Part shown: piece by piece, positions 9,672-21,000 of the stretch
Position numbering within the stretch: position 1 is the first letter of the stretch
Layout: each line of letters starts with the position of its first letter
Assembly (NCBI GenBank): GCA_003864495.1
Contig: ML133412.1
Coordinates: 901,734 to 965,733 of the forward strand
Source of the DNA: Nemopilema nomurai
Taxonomy: Eukaryota > Cnidaria > Scyphozoa > Rhizostomeae > Rhizostomatidae
Direction: 5' to 3'
DNA: 64,000 nucleotides
The notes under the pieces: model-generated
Databases searched by the model: none
What the model was told of the DNA's origin: nothing
The model's input: only the letters and a program-made list of their open reading frames with translations
Made by a program: the position numbers and the translations under genes

Positions 9672-12189
9672 GCTTTCTAACAATTAAAAACAGTTTTTCC
9701 TAACTTTGTTTGTATCTTAGTTTGTCACAAATAGTTTAGTCAATTCTAGTTTTTGAGTCCTTGGGAAAACTATTATTCTGAATTTTAAACCGGTTGCTCA
9801 ATTTTTCATCCGCTGAAAGTTTTATTTTGATCACCGCTGAACTATTTTAATTGTCCTCTGCGAGGCCACTGTAAGCCAGCCTCGTTTTCAATCAATCAAG
9901 ATATTAAATGCAGTGAACAAAAAAACAAATAAGTAACGCTTATTAAGTCTATTGCTTGCTACTTGCTCTATTTCTGCTTCTTTGCAGGGAAGAGTCCTGG
10001 TAACTGGGCACCTGCCCTGCCATCTCTCCTCTCACCATGCCTGTATTTTTCAACAGTTAACTTTTAGCCTATCCCTTTTAATATACATTTCTGATTGTAG
10101 TAATTTACTGCATGAATTTCATTGAATCTGTAGAAAGTGTGTAATGTGAATATGGATTTTTTAGCATTCACTAAATGTGAATCTCTAAGAAGTACATTTC
10201 CGCGACAGAGTGAAAATATTGTCAGATTTATAGCCGTGCGTGCAATACTTTTTTGAAGAAACATTTCTCGTCCGGTTAGAAAAATTTGGGAAAGTGGGGA
10301 ACCGTTTTCGCTTCTGCTTCAATATAAACCCAACAGGGGAAGGTTGGCATTTACACCAATGGGAGGATGGCTCAGCGGTAAGAGGATGGCTCAGATGTTA
10401 GAGGATGGCTCAGATGTTAGAGGCGCTGACTATGGACCCAAGGGCCCGTGGTTCGAGTCCCTGACATGACCAAATTTCCACTCAGAGTGAGGAGAGTCAC
10501 CAGCCTTCTGTAATTCCAGGCATAAGGAATCACGAGGTGTGGTCAGATCGAGAGGAAGGACCAGGACACTGCTCGATAAGCTTAAGCTTCTCAGTGTCTT
10601 AAAAATACCTTCGGAAGCAAGGTAGAATAAATCAAATCAAATAAAACTACCATTTGGAAAATGGCAACAATTTTGGCTTCTGTATCTCTACATTTTCGCA
10701 TAGTTTAAGTAACAAGGCTTTTTTCAAATAGAGAATCCAAGAATTTTATGTAGGTACATTTTATGCACAAATATGATAAGTTTGTATTTTAGAATTTAAT
10801 CATGTTTCACCTTATGTTTTAATTGAAATCATGCCCACGCTTGCTACTGTTCTGGTCGCTACCCTTGCAAAAGCCTTCCCAAATTAAATCTACCGAAATA
10901 TGTAAAAGCCACCAGAAAGGTGTACCCTTGAATCGTGTCTCGAGATTTACCTTCGCTATTTTATGTTTATTTGTAAATTTTGGATGCCTCCATCAGATAT
11001 ATTTAAACAGCATGTGTCGAATTGCTGAGTGCAAAGCAGCTTTGCTTTTATACTTCAATCGTGCTTAGAGAGATACTGCGATCATCCATATTAAAACTCG
11101 TCTAATAGGCTAAATGTCTTTGAATTTTCAATTTTACTCGATGTTTACGTTGGTATTAAGCATCGATGAGTCTTTTCTTAGAACTTTTCATTATTTCAAT
11201 ACTCCCATCCGCTATCAATATTTATCTGTATCGCATTTCATACACTCTTGCCGAACTTTGATCTTTCCTATACGAGCGTTTTCGTGTCCCTACCTAAGGA
11301 CGTAGAAAGCGTCTTCAAAATGTGAGGAGTCATGGGAACTAATAAGCTATTTGTTAAATCAGCTTTTGGTTATTTTCCGACGTTTACATACTCTGACGGT
11401 TTGTCGGACGAAAAAGTACTTTAAGTATGCAAAAACTGGTTCCGCTATTTCTAGCTATTGTGAAGTTTTGTAACGTAAAGCACTTGTTCAAAAGGGAACT
11501 TTATGTGGGAAGGGGTGGAAATATTTAGGGACTTTATAAGATAGTAATAAATGAAGTCTTCCTTGAAGCACCTACTATTGAAAGGCAGTGCCAGAAAATA
11601 AGGTTGACAAGGGGGATTTTCCCAGAAAACACTTGGTCGGAACTATTTCAATTTCCCATTACATCTACTTCAGAACAATTTTGCACTAAAGGTTTTGTTC
11701 ACCCTACGTAAAGTTTGTTGTGTTCATGCGTTATAGTTGACCAGTTTGTGGATAGCTATTACGAAGTACCCATTGGTGCTCTCCGTTAAGTGAGAAGAAA
11801 AGCTGAATGCAAGCCACATCATTTGAAGCATAACAACAGTCGCCTAAATTTTTTCGTCGACTTTCAGTGGTTTAGAAATCGCTCCTGGAGAGGACTCAGG
11901 GAGGAAGTACTGCCCAAAAAACTTTATCGTCGTGCTAGTATAGCCCCTGTATCTAATCCTAAATTAGTTGTTTATTCTAAAGGCAAAATTCTCAAAATAA
12001 ATTCTGAGTAACTAGTGATTCAATTTAGCTCAGGCTTCAAAAATCAATTTAGCTCAAGCCAGATATTCTACAGCTTTGGTTGGCTTGAACTCAGAAGTCG
12101 AGTAGAAAGAAAAATCACAATCATATATCACGCAAGGAAATGGCGCGAAGTTTTCAAATGGGACCGAGGCTGCAAACACAACATTCAAC
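9672..12189. other. intergenic region between hydroxylase and AMN1-like gene
   Basis: No convincing coding sequence. Possible poly(A) signals for the hydroxylase are ATTAAA at 9683 and 9903, neither compelling. A tRNA-derived SINE sits at 10361-10645. A direct repeat of CAATTTAGCTCARGC lies near 12021 and 12045, just upstream of the AMN1-like start. Confidence 0.6.
10361..10645 (+). mobile_element. tRNA-derived SINE
   Basis: An RNA polymerase III promoter-like head has an A box TGGCTCAGCGG at 10368 and a B box GGTTCGAGTCC at 10450, embedded in a tRNA-like stretch (GCGCTGAC..., CCCGTGGTTCGAGTCCC). A tRNA-unrelated body of about 150 bp follows, ending in an A-rich AAATCAAATCAAATAAAA tail at 10629-10645. 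The A-box segment GATGGCTCAG is repeated at 10366, 10385 and 10404 (19-bp steps). I see no clear target-site duplication. An intact tRNA is unlikely: the spacing and missing acceptor-stem pairing argue against it. I cannot name the family. Confidence 0.75.
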
Positions 12190-12360
12190 ATGGCTGGTGT
12201 TTATGTACCAAGCAAACTGCAAAATATTTGTCTTCGCAATGTGATTGAGAGACTAGATGAAAATATCAGTGAAATAGCATTTCTGCCAGAAAAACTAAAA
12301 GATAAAATGCTTGTTTTGGTGTCAAAGCGAGGAAAGCTTGTCGATGCCAACATACGAAAG
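12190..12360 (+). CDS. AMN1: AMN1-like exon 1
   Basis: 57 codons from the initiator Met to NIRK, ending in phase 0 at donor GTTAGT. The N-terminal helix region matches AMN1 in layout (ICL...ISEI..LP..LKDKM). Confidence 0.82.
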
Positions 12361-14637
12361 GTTAGTCTAAAGACTACACGAAAAATTACCTGGTTCTCAC
12401 TCTTCAAGCGCCTTTGGAATCACGATAGTGCCCATATCAAAGTTTGCATTCCAGTTATCCTAGTAAAACACATAGTTTCATTCATGATTGATAATATTTT
12501 CATATTTTACTATTGATATTGATAGTTTATGCAAAAATTAAGAGGGTGGAAGGTAAAATGGGACCGTATAAAATCTATTCTAGTTTAAGTTATGAGGAAA
12601 GGAAAGATTATAAGCTCACAATGAAAGCTATGTAAGGACATTTTAATACTCCCTAAATTTGAAATTACGTTTCAGCATTTTGCTTAAGTGTGGTAAAGTA
12701 GCCTGGAACCTAGGCTAATCTTTCTGATTTATAAAATTACTTTTTACATTCTAACGAAGTCAGGCATAATACAATTTTAATGCATAGCCATTTTAATTAT
12801 TTTGTTTACCTATTAAATATATTAAATACTTAATACATAGCCATAAAGGCTATGTTTGCAGAAGCATTCAAGTATGTTTGCATCCTTGATTAATCACTGG
12901 GTAAAATGTTATGGAATCTAGATTTAGAGGCTGGATGCTACCTCCACTAGTGTTTCCAACACAAACAGAAAAAAAAACTTATTGGTATTTGAGTACTTTT
13001 ATACCCTTTCAATCACCTATAACCTATGGTAATGTGAGTATGTTTTATCTTCAAACTAACATCTAGAGATAAACAATATAAGATATTTTCAGTTAAATGA
13101 AAATTATATATTTCTTGTCTTTATTGTCTTCTCAGCTTTTGCACTCCAATGTCACTGAGATAGATTTGTCACACTCAGAAATCTCTGATGATGGCCTAAA
13201 AGAAATATGTTATTGCAAGGAATTAAGGAAACTGGATCTGAATGCTAGTAAAGGAAGCAGACTTAATATTTCACCAGAAGGTAAAAAGAATCTCATGTTT
13301 TATATGTATATATTTATGTGTTTCATCTAGTTTCATCTATATATGTTTTGTTAGAAAAGTTTTATAGAGGGCCAAAAGTCAGTACAGCTGACAAAGAATG
13401 TTTTCAAATGCCTGGAAAAACTCCTTTTTCAAATGAACCAGAATTGAAAACAAATGTAAAAACAATGTATTCCAATGCTCATTGCATACCCTTGTATTTT
13501 ATCATTTAAGCTATCATAATTTCTGATAAAAATAACTTGAGTATTTACTGACTATTTGTTGACTTTTTTACTACAATAATTTTTTGTTGCTTTAGATTTC
13601 TTCAACTAGATTTTTTCAGCTTGTGTTTTGAAGACAAGTAGTTTTAATTACAGCTTCATCTTATTTAACAATCCATAAAGCAAACAATGCCTTGACAATA
13701 TACTTTTTTAATTGCTCTCAAAATGTATCTATAACAGTATTCCACTAAATTCATTTTTTAAGTCCCTGCATGAATGGTACCTTCCACTCTAAGATTTTTA
13801 CAGTAACAATTTGGTATCTTTCTAGGTATCAGAATGTTAGCGGAAAGCTGTAAATTATTAGAAATTGTGTTCTTAAGGAGGTGTGAATTGTTGGATGACT
13901 CTGCAATCGCTTGTTTAACACGCTGCTGCCCAAATCTGACTCAGCTGAACTTGGAAGGGTGCAGCCTAATCACAGACCTGACTGTTCAATGTATTGCCAA
14001 ATGGAGCTCAAAATTGGAAAGCCTAAACCTCTCTAAAACCAAGGTTGTTATTTCTGTTTTACGACCAAATCATATAATTGTTCTATCTTTAAGGCAAAAG
14101 GGGAGATTTAATGAGTTTCATTTCTTCCTCCCTGTAACAACAGATGGCAAGCAAATTGAATTATGTTTTGTTCTGAGTTTTTTTGTAGACAACCAAACAG
14201 TACTTCAGTTATCAGCCATGCAATCATTTACTATTTTAAAAATACATCTTGGTTTTGTAAAAGAATGTGGCCTTTTTAAAGTTATGATAAAGAAAAATAA
14301 TAACAATTTATATCTTAAGACATAATAATGAATCAAAATACTAATAATCCCATACCATTATAATGACAGTTCATCCTTTCAAGGGGATAAAATTATATTT
14401 AATTGCTTAAGCTGCTAAACAGTTATAGAAAATATCTGATAAAACAACAGAATTGCTGAAACATTTTTCTTATATATGCTTCTATTGATGTATTTACTCT
14501 GCTGCTTATTTTACTTCTAATGATTTATACCATATTCTATGCATAATTTTTCAAAAATTTAAAAAAACCTTTATTTATAGGTCACTGATAAAGGTCTGCA
14601 GTCTATTTCAATTGGTTGTTGCTCCAAGTCATTGGCA
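12190..14637 (+). CDS. AMN1: AMN1-like leucine-rich-repeat protein, 3' end not found
   Basis: Exons 12190-12360, 13136-13280, 13826-14043 and 14581-14637 join in frame to 197 codons. The start is ATG in CAACATGG, giving MAGVYVPSKLQNICLRNVIE. Later segments are KLKDKMLVLVSKRGKLVDANI, IDLSHSEISDDGLKEICYC, LRKLDLNASKGSRL, GIRMLAESCKLLEIVFLRRC, PNLTQLNLEGCSLITDLTV and VTDKGLQSISIGCCSKSLA. These follow the order of vertebrate AMN1 (about 258 residues), a cysteine-type LRR protein related to the yeast mitotic-exit antagonist; its animal function is poorly defined. About 55-60 C-terminal residues (the last one or two LRRs) are missing after the donor GTGAGT at 14638. No matching exon is visible before the next gene, in its flank, or in the array, so the gene is either truncated or continues beyond the window. 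Confidence 0.85.
12361..13135. other. AMN1-like intron 1, nothing seen
   Basis: AT-rich intron without recognised repeats or genes. Confidence 0.6.
13136..13280 (+). CDS. AMN1: AMN1-like exon 2
   Basis: Encodes LLHSNVTEIDLSHSEIS and the LNASKGSRLNISPEG segment that is highly characteristic of AMN1. Acceptor CTCAG, donor GTAAAA at 13281, phase 1. Confidence 0.88.
13281..13825. other. AMN1-like intron 2, nothing seen
   Basis: AT-rich intron; no other signal recognised. Confidence 0.6.
13826..14043 (+). CDS. AMN1: AMN1-like exon 3
   Basis: Two to three LRR repeats of the cysteine-containing type: LEIVFLRRCELLDDSAI, LTQLNLEGCSLITDLTV and LESLNLSKTK. Acceptor TCTAG, donor GTTGTT at 14044. Confidence 0.88.
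14044..14580. other. AMN1-like intron 3, nothing seen
   Basis: AT-rich intron. The reading frame stays open for some distance past the donor, but the sequence loses LRR character immediately. Confidence 0.6.
14581..14637 (+). CDS. AMN1: AMN1-like exon 4 (last one visible)
   Basis: 19 codons, VTDKGLQSISIGCCSKSLA, phase 0 at both ends, acceptor TTATAG and donor GTGAGT. This is the start of the next LRR; its continuation is not found. Confidence 0.8.
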
Positions 14638-15764
14638 GTGAGTGAAGATTCCTTATGCAAAATTAATGTTTACTCTCCATTCATCTTTTGCTCATTAAAA
14701 CGACTACCAACAATAAATAGTTTATAAACAGTATATAAACAGTTTATAAACAGTTTACAATCGCCAATCAGTTTTGGCAACCCCCTGTCACTTAATTTTG
14801 TCAGTTTTTCCTGTCCCTTCATCTACCTTCGTATTAGCGACGAGAAGAAAGTGTGCAAACTGAATAGGACTAAGTTTTTACATTTAACATGCACATTGAT
14901 TCGGTCTGTCAAAACAGTGCTATAGCATGATAAAGGTTTTTTTTATCTTCTGTGAATTGAGAAAATGTCGAAAAACCGAGTCGAGCTATCAAATTCTCCA
15001 CGGAGCGATTTCAGCACAATTTCAGTATGAGCGCGAAAACCATTTCTGACCACAGAATTCTGGCATAACAAAGCTTAAAAAGGATGACGCTACGAGTGTC
15101 TTCCCTTTTCCCTATTCTGGGATTTTTCCGATTTTGAAATCAACAGGGATTTTCATCATTAAGTTTTGAGCATTCAATCTGCTTAGAGGCGATTTTTCAA
15201 AGTCGTTGGTAAGTTGCTGATCGGTTTTTTCGCACCTGAGAGATGTTTCTACTTCTGAATAGAAAACATGAAATGCACATAAACCACAATCTCAGAATAA
15301 TGAATTTTTGAGCTTATCAAAGGAACTCCACTCTGTGAAAACAAACAGAGATGACTGTCAATAGGGGTCTAACAATTAATAAACGTTGATGACGAACTAT
15401 TAACACTTGTCTTTCTTGACTTGAAAGCTGTTAAATAGTCCTTGCAAAAAAGCAAAATCTTTTCAATATATTGAACAAAAGGAAGCTTTCTTTTGACAAC
15501 AACATTGAAGAAGAATTTGGCAATACGAAGTATCAGAACTTCACATAAAACGAAATGGAAAGTGTTTTTTGTAGTAATTCCCCAACTAGTTTCTTCGGAG
15601 TTTCCGTCCTTTTCATCACATACGAGAGGTGACGCGTTATCCCGCAGAAGAAATATCGAGAAGGAACATGATAAGTCACAAACAAACCACATTGTCGTAG
15701 AAGAATGACGACTTTGATCTGACGGAAACCTGTTGGGACTCGAGGTGGAAGAGACAAGCCAAAA
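14638..15764. other. AMN1-like intron or intergenic, with 5' flank of the next gene
   Basis: Searched for an LRR exon of the expected type; none seen. A short 11-bp tandem repeat (AGTTTATAAAC, about four copies) lies at 14719-14760. No clear TATA box for the downstream gene. Confidence 0.55.
14719..14760. repeat. 11-bp tandem repeat AGTTTATAAAC
   Basis: Three copies and part of a fourth, with one substitution (AGTATATAAAC). Minor AT-rich repeat. Confidence 0.85.
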
Positions 15765-17589
15765 ATGGCCTCGGACAAGGATCCAATATTTAGTAAACTA
15801 ACTTGCCTTGCAATAGCAACGGTGGGAATACTGGTTGCCGAAACGATCTTCCTGCATGTTAAGGTTTACCAAACGGATAGCACCCTGACTGAGAAAGTCA
15901 ATTTATTGGAGAAAAAGCAAGGAATTACCGCACGAAAGTTAAAGGAACTTCAAAGCGGAAGAAATGTACGAACGAAGAGGGACATGCCGGAATTATCCAA
16001 ACTACTTGACGAGGAAATTTTGAACTTAGAAGCGTTGAAAGGGAGATCACGGCGTCACGTTGAACCGAACTTCGATATTATTTTACGACTTTTGAAAGTG
16101 GCACGCAATGTTGGTGGTGGGTACTGCGAAAATGTGACAGTAGTCTGCCAGAAGGGAGACAGGGGACCAAAGGGTAATGCAGGACTGCCCGGAGCACTGG
16201 GTCCCCCAGGTGAAAGGGGTGAGAAAGGGCGACGAGGAAAGTCCGGCCCACGTGGGATCCAGGGAGACGATGGACAAAAAGGAGAAATCGGGCCCTGTAG
16301 GTGTTATGGGTCCTCAAGGTCCCAAAGGTGACACGGGGCTCAAGGGAAACAGGGGGCTCAAGGGAGGCAAGGGGCTTAAGGGTGAACCTGGCTTGCCGGG
16401 AAGGTCAATTTCAAAGCCAAAGATTAAATCTGAATTTCCAAAAATCTTTCATGAAACAGAGGGGTCAAATCTTACATTGTTCTGCGAGGCTGAAGGAAAT
16501 CCTACACCAAAAGTTCTTTGGGTGTTTGGATCAAAAAACCCTGAATCGAGATATAGTTTTCCAGTTTCAGGTGCACTGGCTATTTCAAATGTACGAGAGA
16601 GCGACAACGGTAAAATCAAGTGTGTCGCAGAAAACATTCTTGGGGCCGAGACAGCTGAGACAGAACTGTCCGTTTACACTGAGCCAAAGGTGAGGCTAAA
16701 CCGCAGGAAAGTGATCGGCGCAGCTGGATATTCTCTGGAAGTCATATGCAGTGCCACTGGTAATCCTGTCCCGGACCTGACTTGGAGAAAGGCTCACGGT
16801 GAAAAGAGGGGGGTAGCAGCTGTTGCTGGAGACGGGAAAAGCATTGCCCTGACATTCTCAAAACTTGTTGCTAGTGATGCAGGCTACTACATTTGTGAAG
16901 CAAAGAACAAGATCGGTGTAGGCAGTCAGTCTACTCTTGTTGAAGTCCAGGAGAGGGACTGTTCCTCTTTGAAAAAAATTGGCCACACAAAAAGTGGAAT
17001 TTATACAGTGAACCCGGAAAATAAGATCCCTTTTTTCGTATACTGTGACATGGAAAATGAAGGTGGTGGCTGGACAGTAATACAGAGGCGAACTGATGGA
17101 TCAGTTGATTTTTTTCAAAACTGGCAAGCGTATAAGACAGGGTTCGGAAACTTGGAGAACGAGTTTTGGCTTGGAAATGAAAAGATCCATCGTTTAACAA
17201 AGCAAAAGGACATGAAAATTTGGTTTGACCTTGAAGCTGTGGATGGTAGCAAAGTCTTTGCAGAGTACAGCATCTTCTACATTGATGGGGACGATAAGCA
17301 GTTTACACTGCATATAGGATCATACTCTGGAACTGCGGGTGATTCGTTCTCGTATCACAATGGAAGGAAGTTTTCTACCAGAGACAAAGATTATGATTCG
17401 TATCCTACGAGTTGTGCGGTGAGTTGTCATGGTGCCTGGTGGTATGGCAGTTGTCACAACTCGAATCTGAATGGCAAATATTTGAATGGTCCTCATAAAT
17501 CTTACGCGAACGGAGTTAATTGGCAAGCATTCAAGGGTCAGTACAACTCATTGAAGAGAACTGTCATGAAGATAAAACCACGTGGCTAA
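15765..17589 (+). CDS. membrane-anchored collagen / two-Ig / fibrinogen-domain protein (CniFL type), frame break in collagen region
   Basis: A candidate secreted or surface-bound lectin; cnidarian ficolin-like proteins with this domain order are proposed pattern-recognition molecules. ATG at 15765 is in good context (AAAATGG). Frame 1 runs 15765-16331. It has a hydrophobic signal-anchor at residues 12-33, a charged and probably coiled-coil stretch at 38-64, two furin-like sites (RTKR 69-72, RSRR 94-97), Cys121/Cys128 with an NVT sequon, and Gly-X-Y triplets from residue 131. At about 16294-16297 the Gly-X-Y pattern jumps by one base to the frame that runs to TAA at 17589. The two frames together give about 27 triplets. 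Two Ig domains follow (cysteines in LFCEAEGNP...IKCVAEN and VICSATGNP...YICEAKN), then a fibrinogen C domain with [17 protein letters not shown], a calcium-site-like DKDYDSY and [17 protein letters not shown]. No intron is otherwise needed. The frame break could be an assembly error, a real lesion, or be bypassed by splicing. A retrocopy origin is possible. Confidence 0.88.
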
Positions 17590-18084
17590 TCAAAAGCAGA
17601 ATGTCTGTTTTCACCTGCTAATGCCACATTGTCAAAACTTCAATGGAAAGAGAAGCTGTAGAAAGTAGATTTGGTGCCATATTGCATTTGATCCCAATTT
17701 TCAATAATCATTAAGAGTTTCCTAGTTTTGCATCGTATGAAAATAACCTCTGTTGTTTTCTTTTGGTAGCTAACGAATAGAAGCATTTTGCTTTTTTCAT
17801 GTTTATGTGAATGATAAAATGACGGACACTTTGTTTTTTGTTTGAAATCTTTTCCGAAATTGTGCACGATTAGGCCATATGAATATCCTTTTGTTGCCAC
17901 GTGCAATGCTGATGCTGTTTTGAAATATTTTTCCAAGCTGAAGCCTTGATGTTGTTTACGTATCGCAGTGGTTAACAAGTCTGTCTCTTAGTATTTCGGG
18001 TCTGTCTCTTGGTACTTGTGAGCTCATTCATTCACGTCTCTAAGATAAAATAAAAGTTGTGATGGAGAATGTCTTTCGGCATCT
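17590..18084. other. 3' flank of the CniFL-type gene
   Basis: AT-rich non-coding sequence between the stop codon and the satellite array; probably 3' UTR up to the poly(A) signal at 18049. Confidence 0.55.
18049..18054 (+). terminator. candidate poly(A) signal AATAAA
   Basis: AATAAA about 460 bp after the CniFL-type stop codon and 30 bp before the array begins. It is the best candidate seen for the end of that transcript. Confidence 0.45.
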
Positions 18085-21000
18085 ACAATCTCTGCCAAAA
18101 GTCTTGGAACACTTGCCCCAATTTACGCATCACGCAAATTGCCAAATCCCCTCGCCCCGCAAACAATGTTGTGTAGCGCTAAAGTGAATAATCCTAAAAA
18201 CAAAAGTTAAGTATTCCCATGTACCTATGGTCTTCCTCTAAAGATGCAACATTGTTTAAGGGGGCAAGGGGGTTTTGCAGCTACCAAGGAGAGACGGAAA
18301 TAGAACGGGGGTCGCAAAATAAAAAAAATCTCACGGTGTTCCAACTACTTTTGGCAGAGATTGTCTGAGTGTCAAATCGAAAGCGGACAGATACGGCTAT
18401 AAAAATGGTGGCTACCCCTAGGTTTTCAGGGGCGCTGATTTCATTTTTGGCAGTTACAAGGCCGTATCTCGAACGAATGGTGCGCTTTTGGTAGACGGCC
18501 TCCTTTTTATCAGTTTAAAAGCCATATCTTCAATGATTGCTGCGCTTCATGTTACCTGTTTTCTCTATATAAATCATAAATTACAATATTTTATCCTAAT
18601 GCGTCCAGTATTGTAGAAAAGAACCAAAAATATGCACAGAGTCTGGGAAAGGGTCATAAATGCCTTTCCTCCACACAGGGTTAGCTCAATGTTTACAAGT
18701 GCAAAACGTTAATCGCCAATAACTAGAAATAGCAGGACTTCTAGACAAACATTGACAGGATTGTCAGTGAATGTTGTACGATAGCTTTTAATTCGACTAG
18801 AATTGTTTCGCTTCGGGTAGAGGATAAAGATGTGATCGTTTTGAACGTCTTCCGTGGGTCTCCTACTATTCTGCCAAGTACGGGCATGTTGTTATGCTGT
18901 TGCCGTGGGAAGGCCATGTTTTCCATTTTGCTGCCCCCAAAACAACATATAATAAGGACATTGAACTCTCCAAAGACACTCCAGTGTTTGATACAGCAAA
19001 GGCCCCAGTATCGTTTGTTAGGGGCTCCCTCATTGATGAAGAGAAACTAGAGATGTTGAACTTTCGATGGCGCACTATCACGTTTGAGCATTGATTTGAC
19101 ATTTGTTGCCAGAAAACAGTACAGTTCTGTGGTAATTCTTGTGCAACAATGCTACTGAAATCAGGGCAGCATGAATATAAACATGCCATCGCCACCAGAT
19201 GCCAGGGAAGAGTTCCGTTGACATATTATTGTTTTACAAGAGTGCTTGAGAACAAAGCGCTTTGAAGAGCAGCCCATTGTCCTGCTCAGTTTGCATGCTT
19301 CGCAGCCTCCAGCTTCCTGCCAATGACTTCGATCAACGGTCTACACCAACGGTCTACAGTTTCTTTTATTTGAAATACGCCATGTATTAAAACACATTTC
19401 CTTAGGAAATGTCCCAAAATATGTGCAATGTATCCCAGTATATGTAGTTTGTGCATTTTGGCCAAAACACTTTATGTAATGGCCGAAATAAAGGAATTTC
19501 TGCACGATCTACACTTTTTTAAAAGAAAGACATTACCCATTGTTATTTTCTTTTCTCAAAAAGTGTAGACCGTGGAGTTTTCCTTGATTTTCTGGCATTC
19601 GGTGCGCATATGTTTCCAATTCTTTAACATATGAATAAGTACACTTAAACACATCCTTAACGTGTTTTTCAGTTGAAATTTCTGTGAAATGGTGGGTGCT
19701 TGATTGATTTAAGTTTGTAGACCGTGGCTGTAGACCGTTGGGCAAGATATCAGGATGCGGCCGCATCGAAGCTAGCCTCGATCGCATAGAAGAGACACTA
19801 CATACCCTCGAACAACGGCTTATTGGGAGCCTCTCTAAGATTTTTATTCAGTTTTTTCAGTAGAAAATTGAAGGAAAACCTTAAGTGCATGAAACATCCG
19901 TACTTCTGATAGCAATAATCGTACCATAAGCCTCATAAACGTTGTGAAATTAGTGTTGTAAATATGAATTATATGAAATAGTTTTTTTTATCACTAGAAT
20001 ACGATATAGCAGTCAATACTTTGTCCGATGCCCTCTGTTTGAAGCGAATACTTTCAGACGATCGTGCATCGTTGCTATCGTTCGATCAATGGGAGAGGAA
20101 TCGTGAGCTAACGGAGTCGTCAACCTTGTCCTCAACTCAACGAAACTCTTTTTTTTTATCTTCATTTTTTATCTTCACTTTTCGATCTTTGGTCAAGTAA
20201 ATCTTGATATTGCTGAAAATATTTTCAATTGAATTTATGTCAGATGATCGTGATATAGAAAAACGTCGCCACTCCAGAATTGTCGATGAAATTTCTTTAT
20301 TGCTTTTCGAGCGAAATCTTGTCTTTTCCCTTTGCCTTTGGTACAAAGTTAACCTGCTTTCGTTGTTTTATATACCTACACCTGTTCTCATTCATTACTC
20401 ATACTAGAGCTCGATAACTGACGGGCTTTTTTGCATTCTTGAGCTACATCAAGAACAGTTAAGTTTGCATTTTGACTCCTTCATATCCCGAATATTCTTA
20501 TAAATCGCTTCTTCTCTGCTGCTCATAATCGGTGCTCGGCCTGTTATCTTCTTGTGTTCCTTTACTTAAATCCATCTTTATAAATGTGGAGAACATTTTT
20601 CGGCAATATTTTCCTTTTTGTTAGCAATTTCACGATATGATAAAGAGCCTCTTGCTCGCAAAAAATAAGCGTAGACTCTCGTTTCAGATGACATTTCTCC
20701 ACGAAACATTATTGTAGCTATGCTTCCAGGTTTTCCTTAAGCCCTCCATGGATCTAAATTTGTAAACATTCCCTTTTAACACAGCTAAGAATAGTTTTGA
20801 GTCATTTATTGGTTGTTTAGCAATCCAGATTATTCAGCGAATGTGGCTATTTCAGTAGATGGTAGATGACAAGTCTGTGACGCAAATGACAATGCTCAGT
20901 CACTTGCATACCGAATCGTTTAAGTAGCGAAACTACCAATTTCAAGGCGCTGGTTGCCTTCATCTATTGCCAACTTACCATGGCAGCCCTATTTTACCCC

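Noticed and set aside
10361..10470. Functional tRNA gene
   Set aside because: A and B boxes are present, but the A-box region is triplicated and no acceptor-stem pairing is visible. The downstream body and A-rich tail fit a SINE.
11790..12011. 73-residue open frame upstream of the AMN1-like gene
   Set aside because: No recognisable domain; low-complexity basic composition typical of chance frames.
15493..15708. Short upstream open frames before the CniFL-type start as an extra exon
   Set aside because: No domain similarity, and no splice arrangement is needed, since the ATG at 15765 already has good context and is followed by a signal-anchor.
16285..16300. Programmed ribosomal frameshift in the collagen gene
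   Set aside because: No convincing slippery site or downstream structure seen, and such recoding is not known to me for this family. A one-base error or lesion is simpler.
17640..17978. 112-residue - strand open frame after the CniFL-type gene
   Set aside because: Lies in the probable 3' UTR of the + strand gene and has no recognisable family features.
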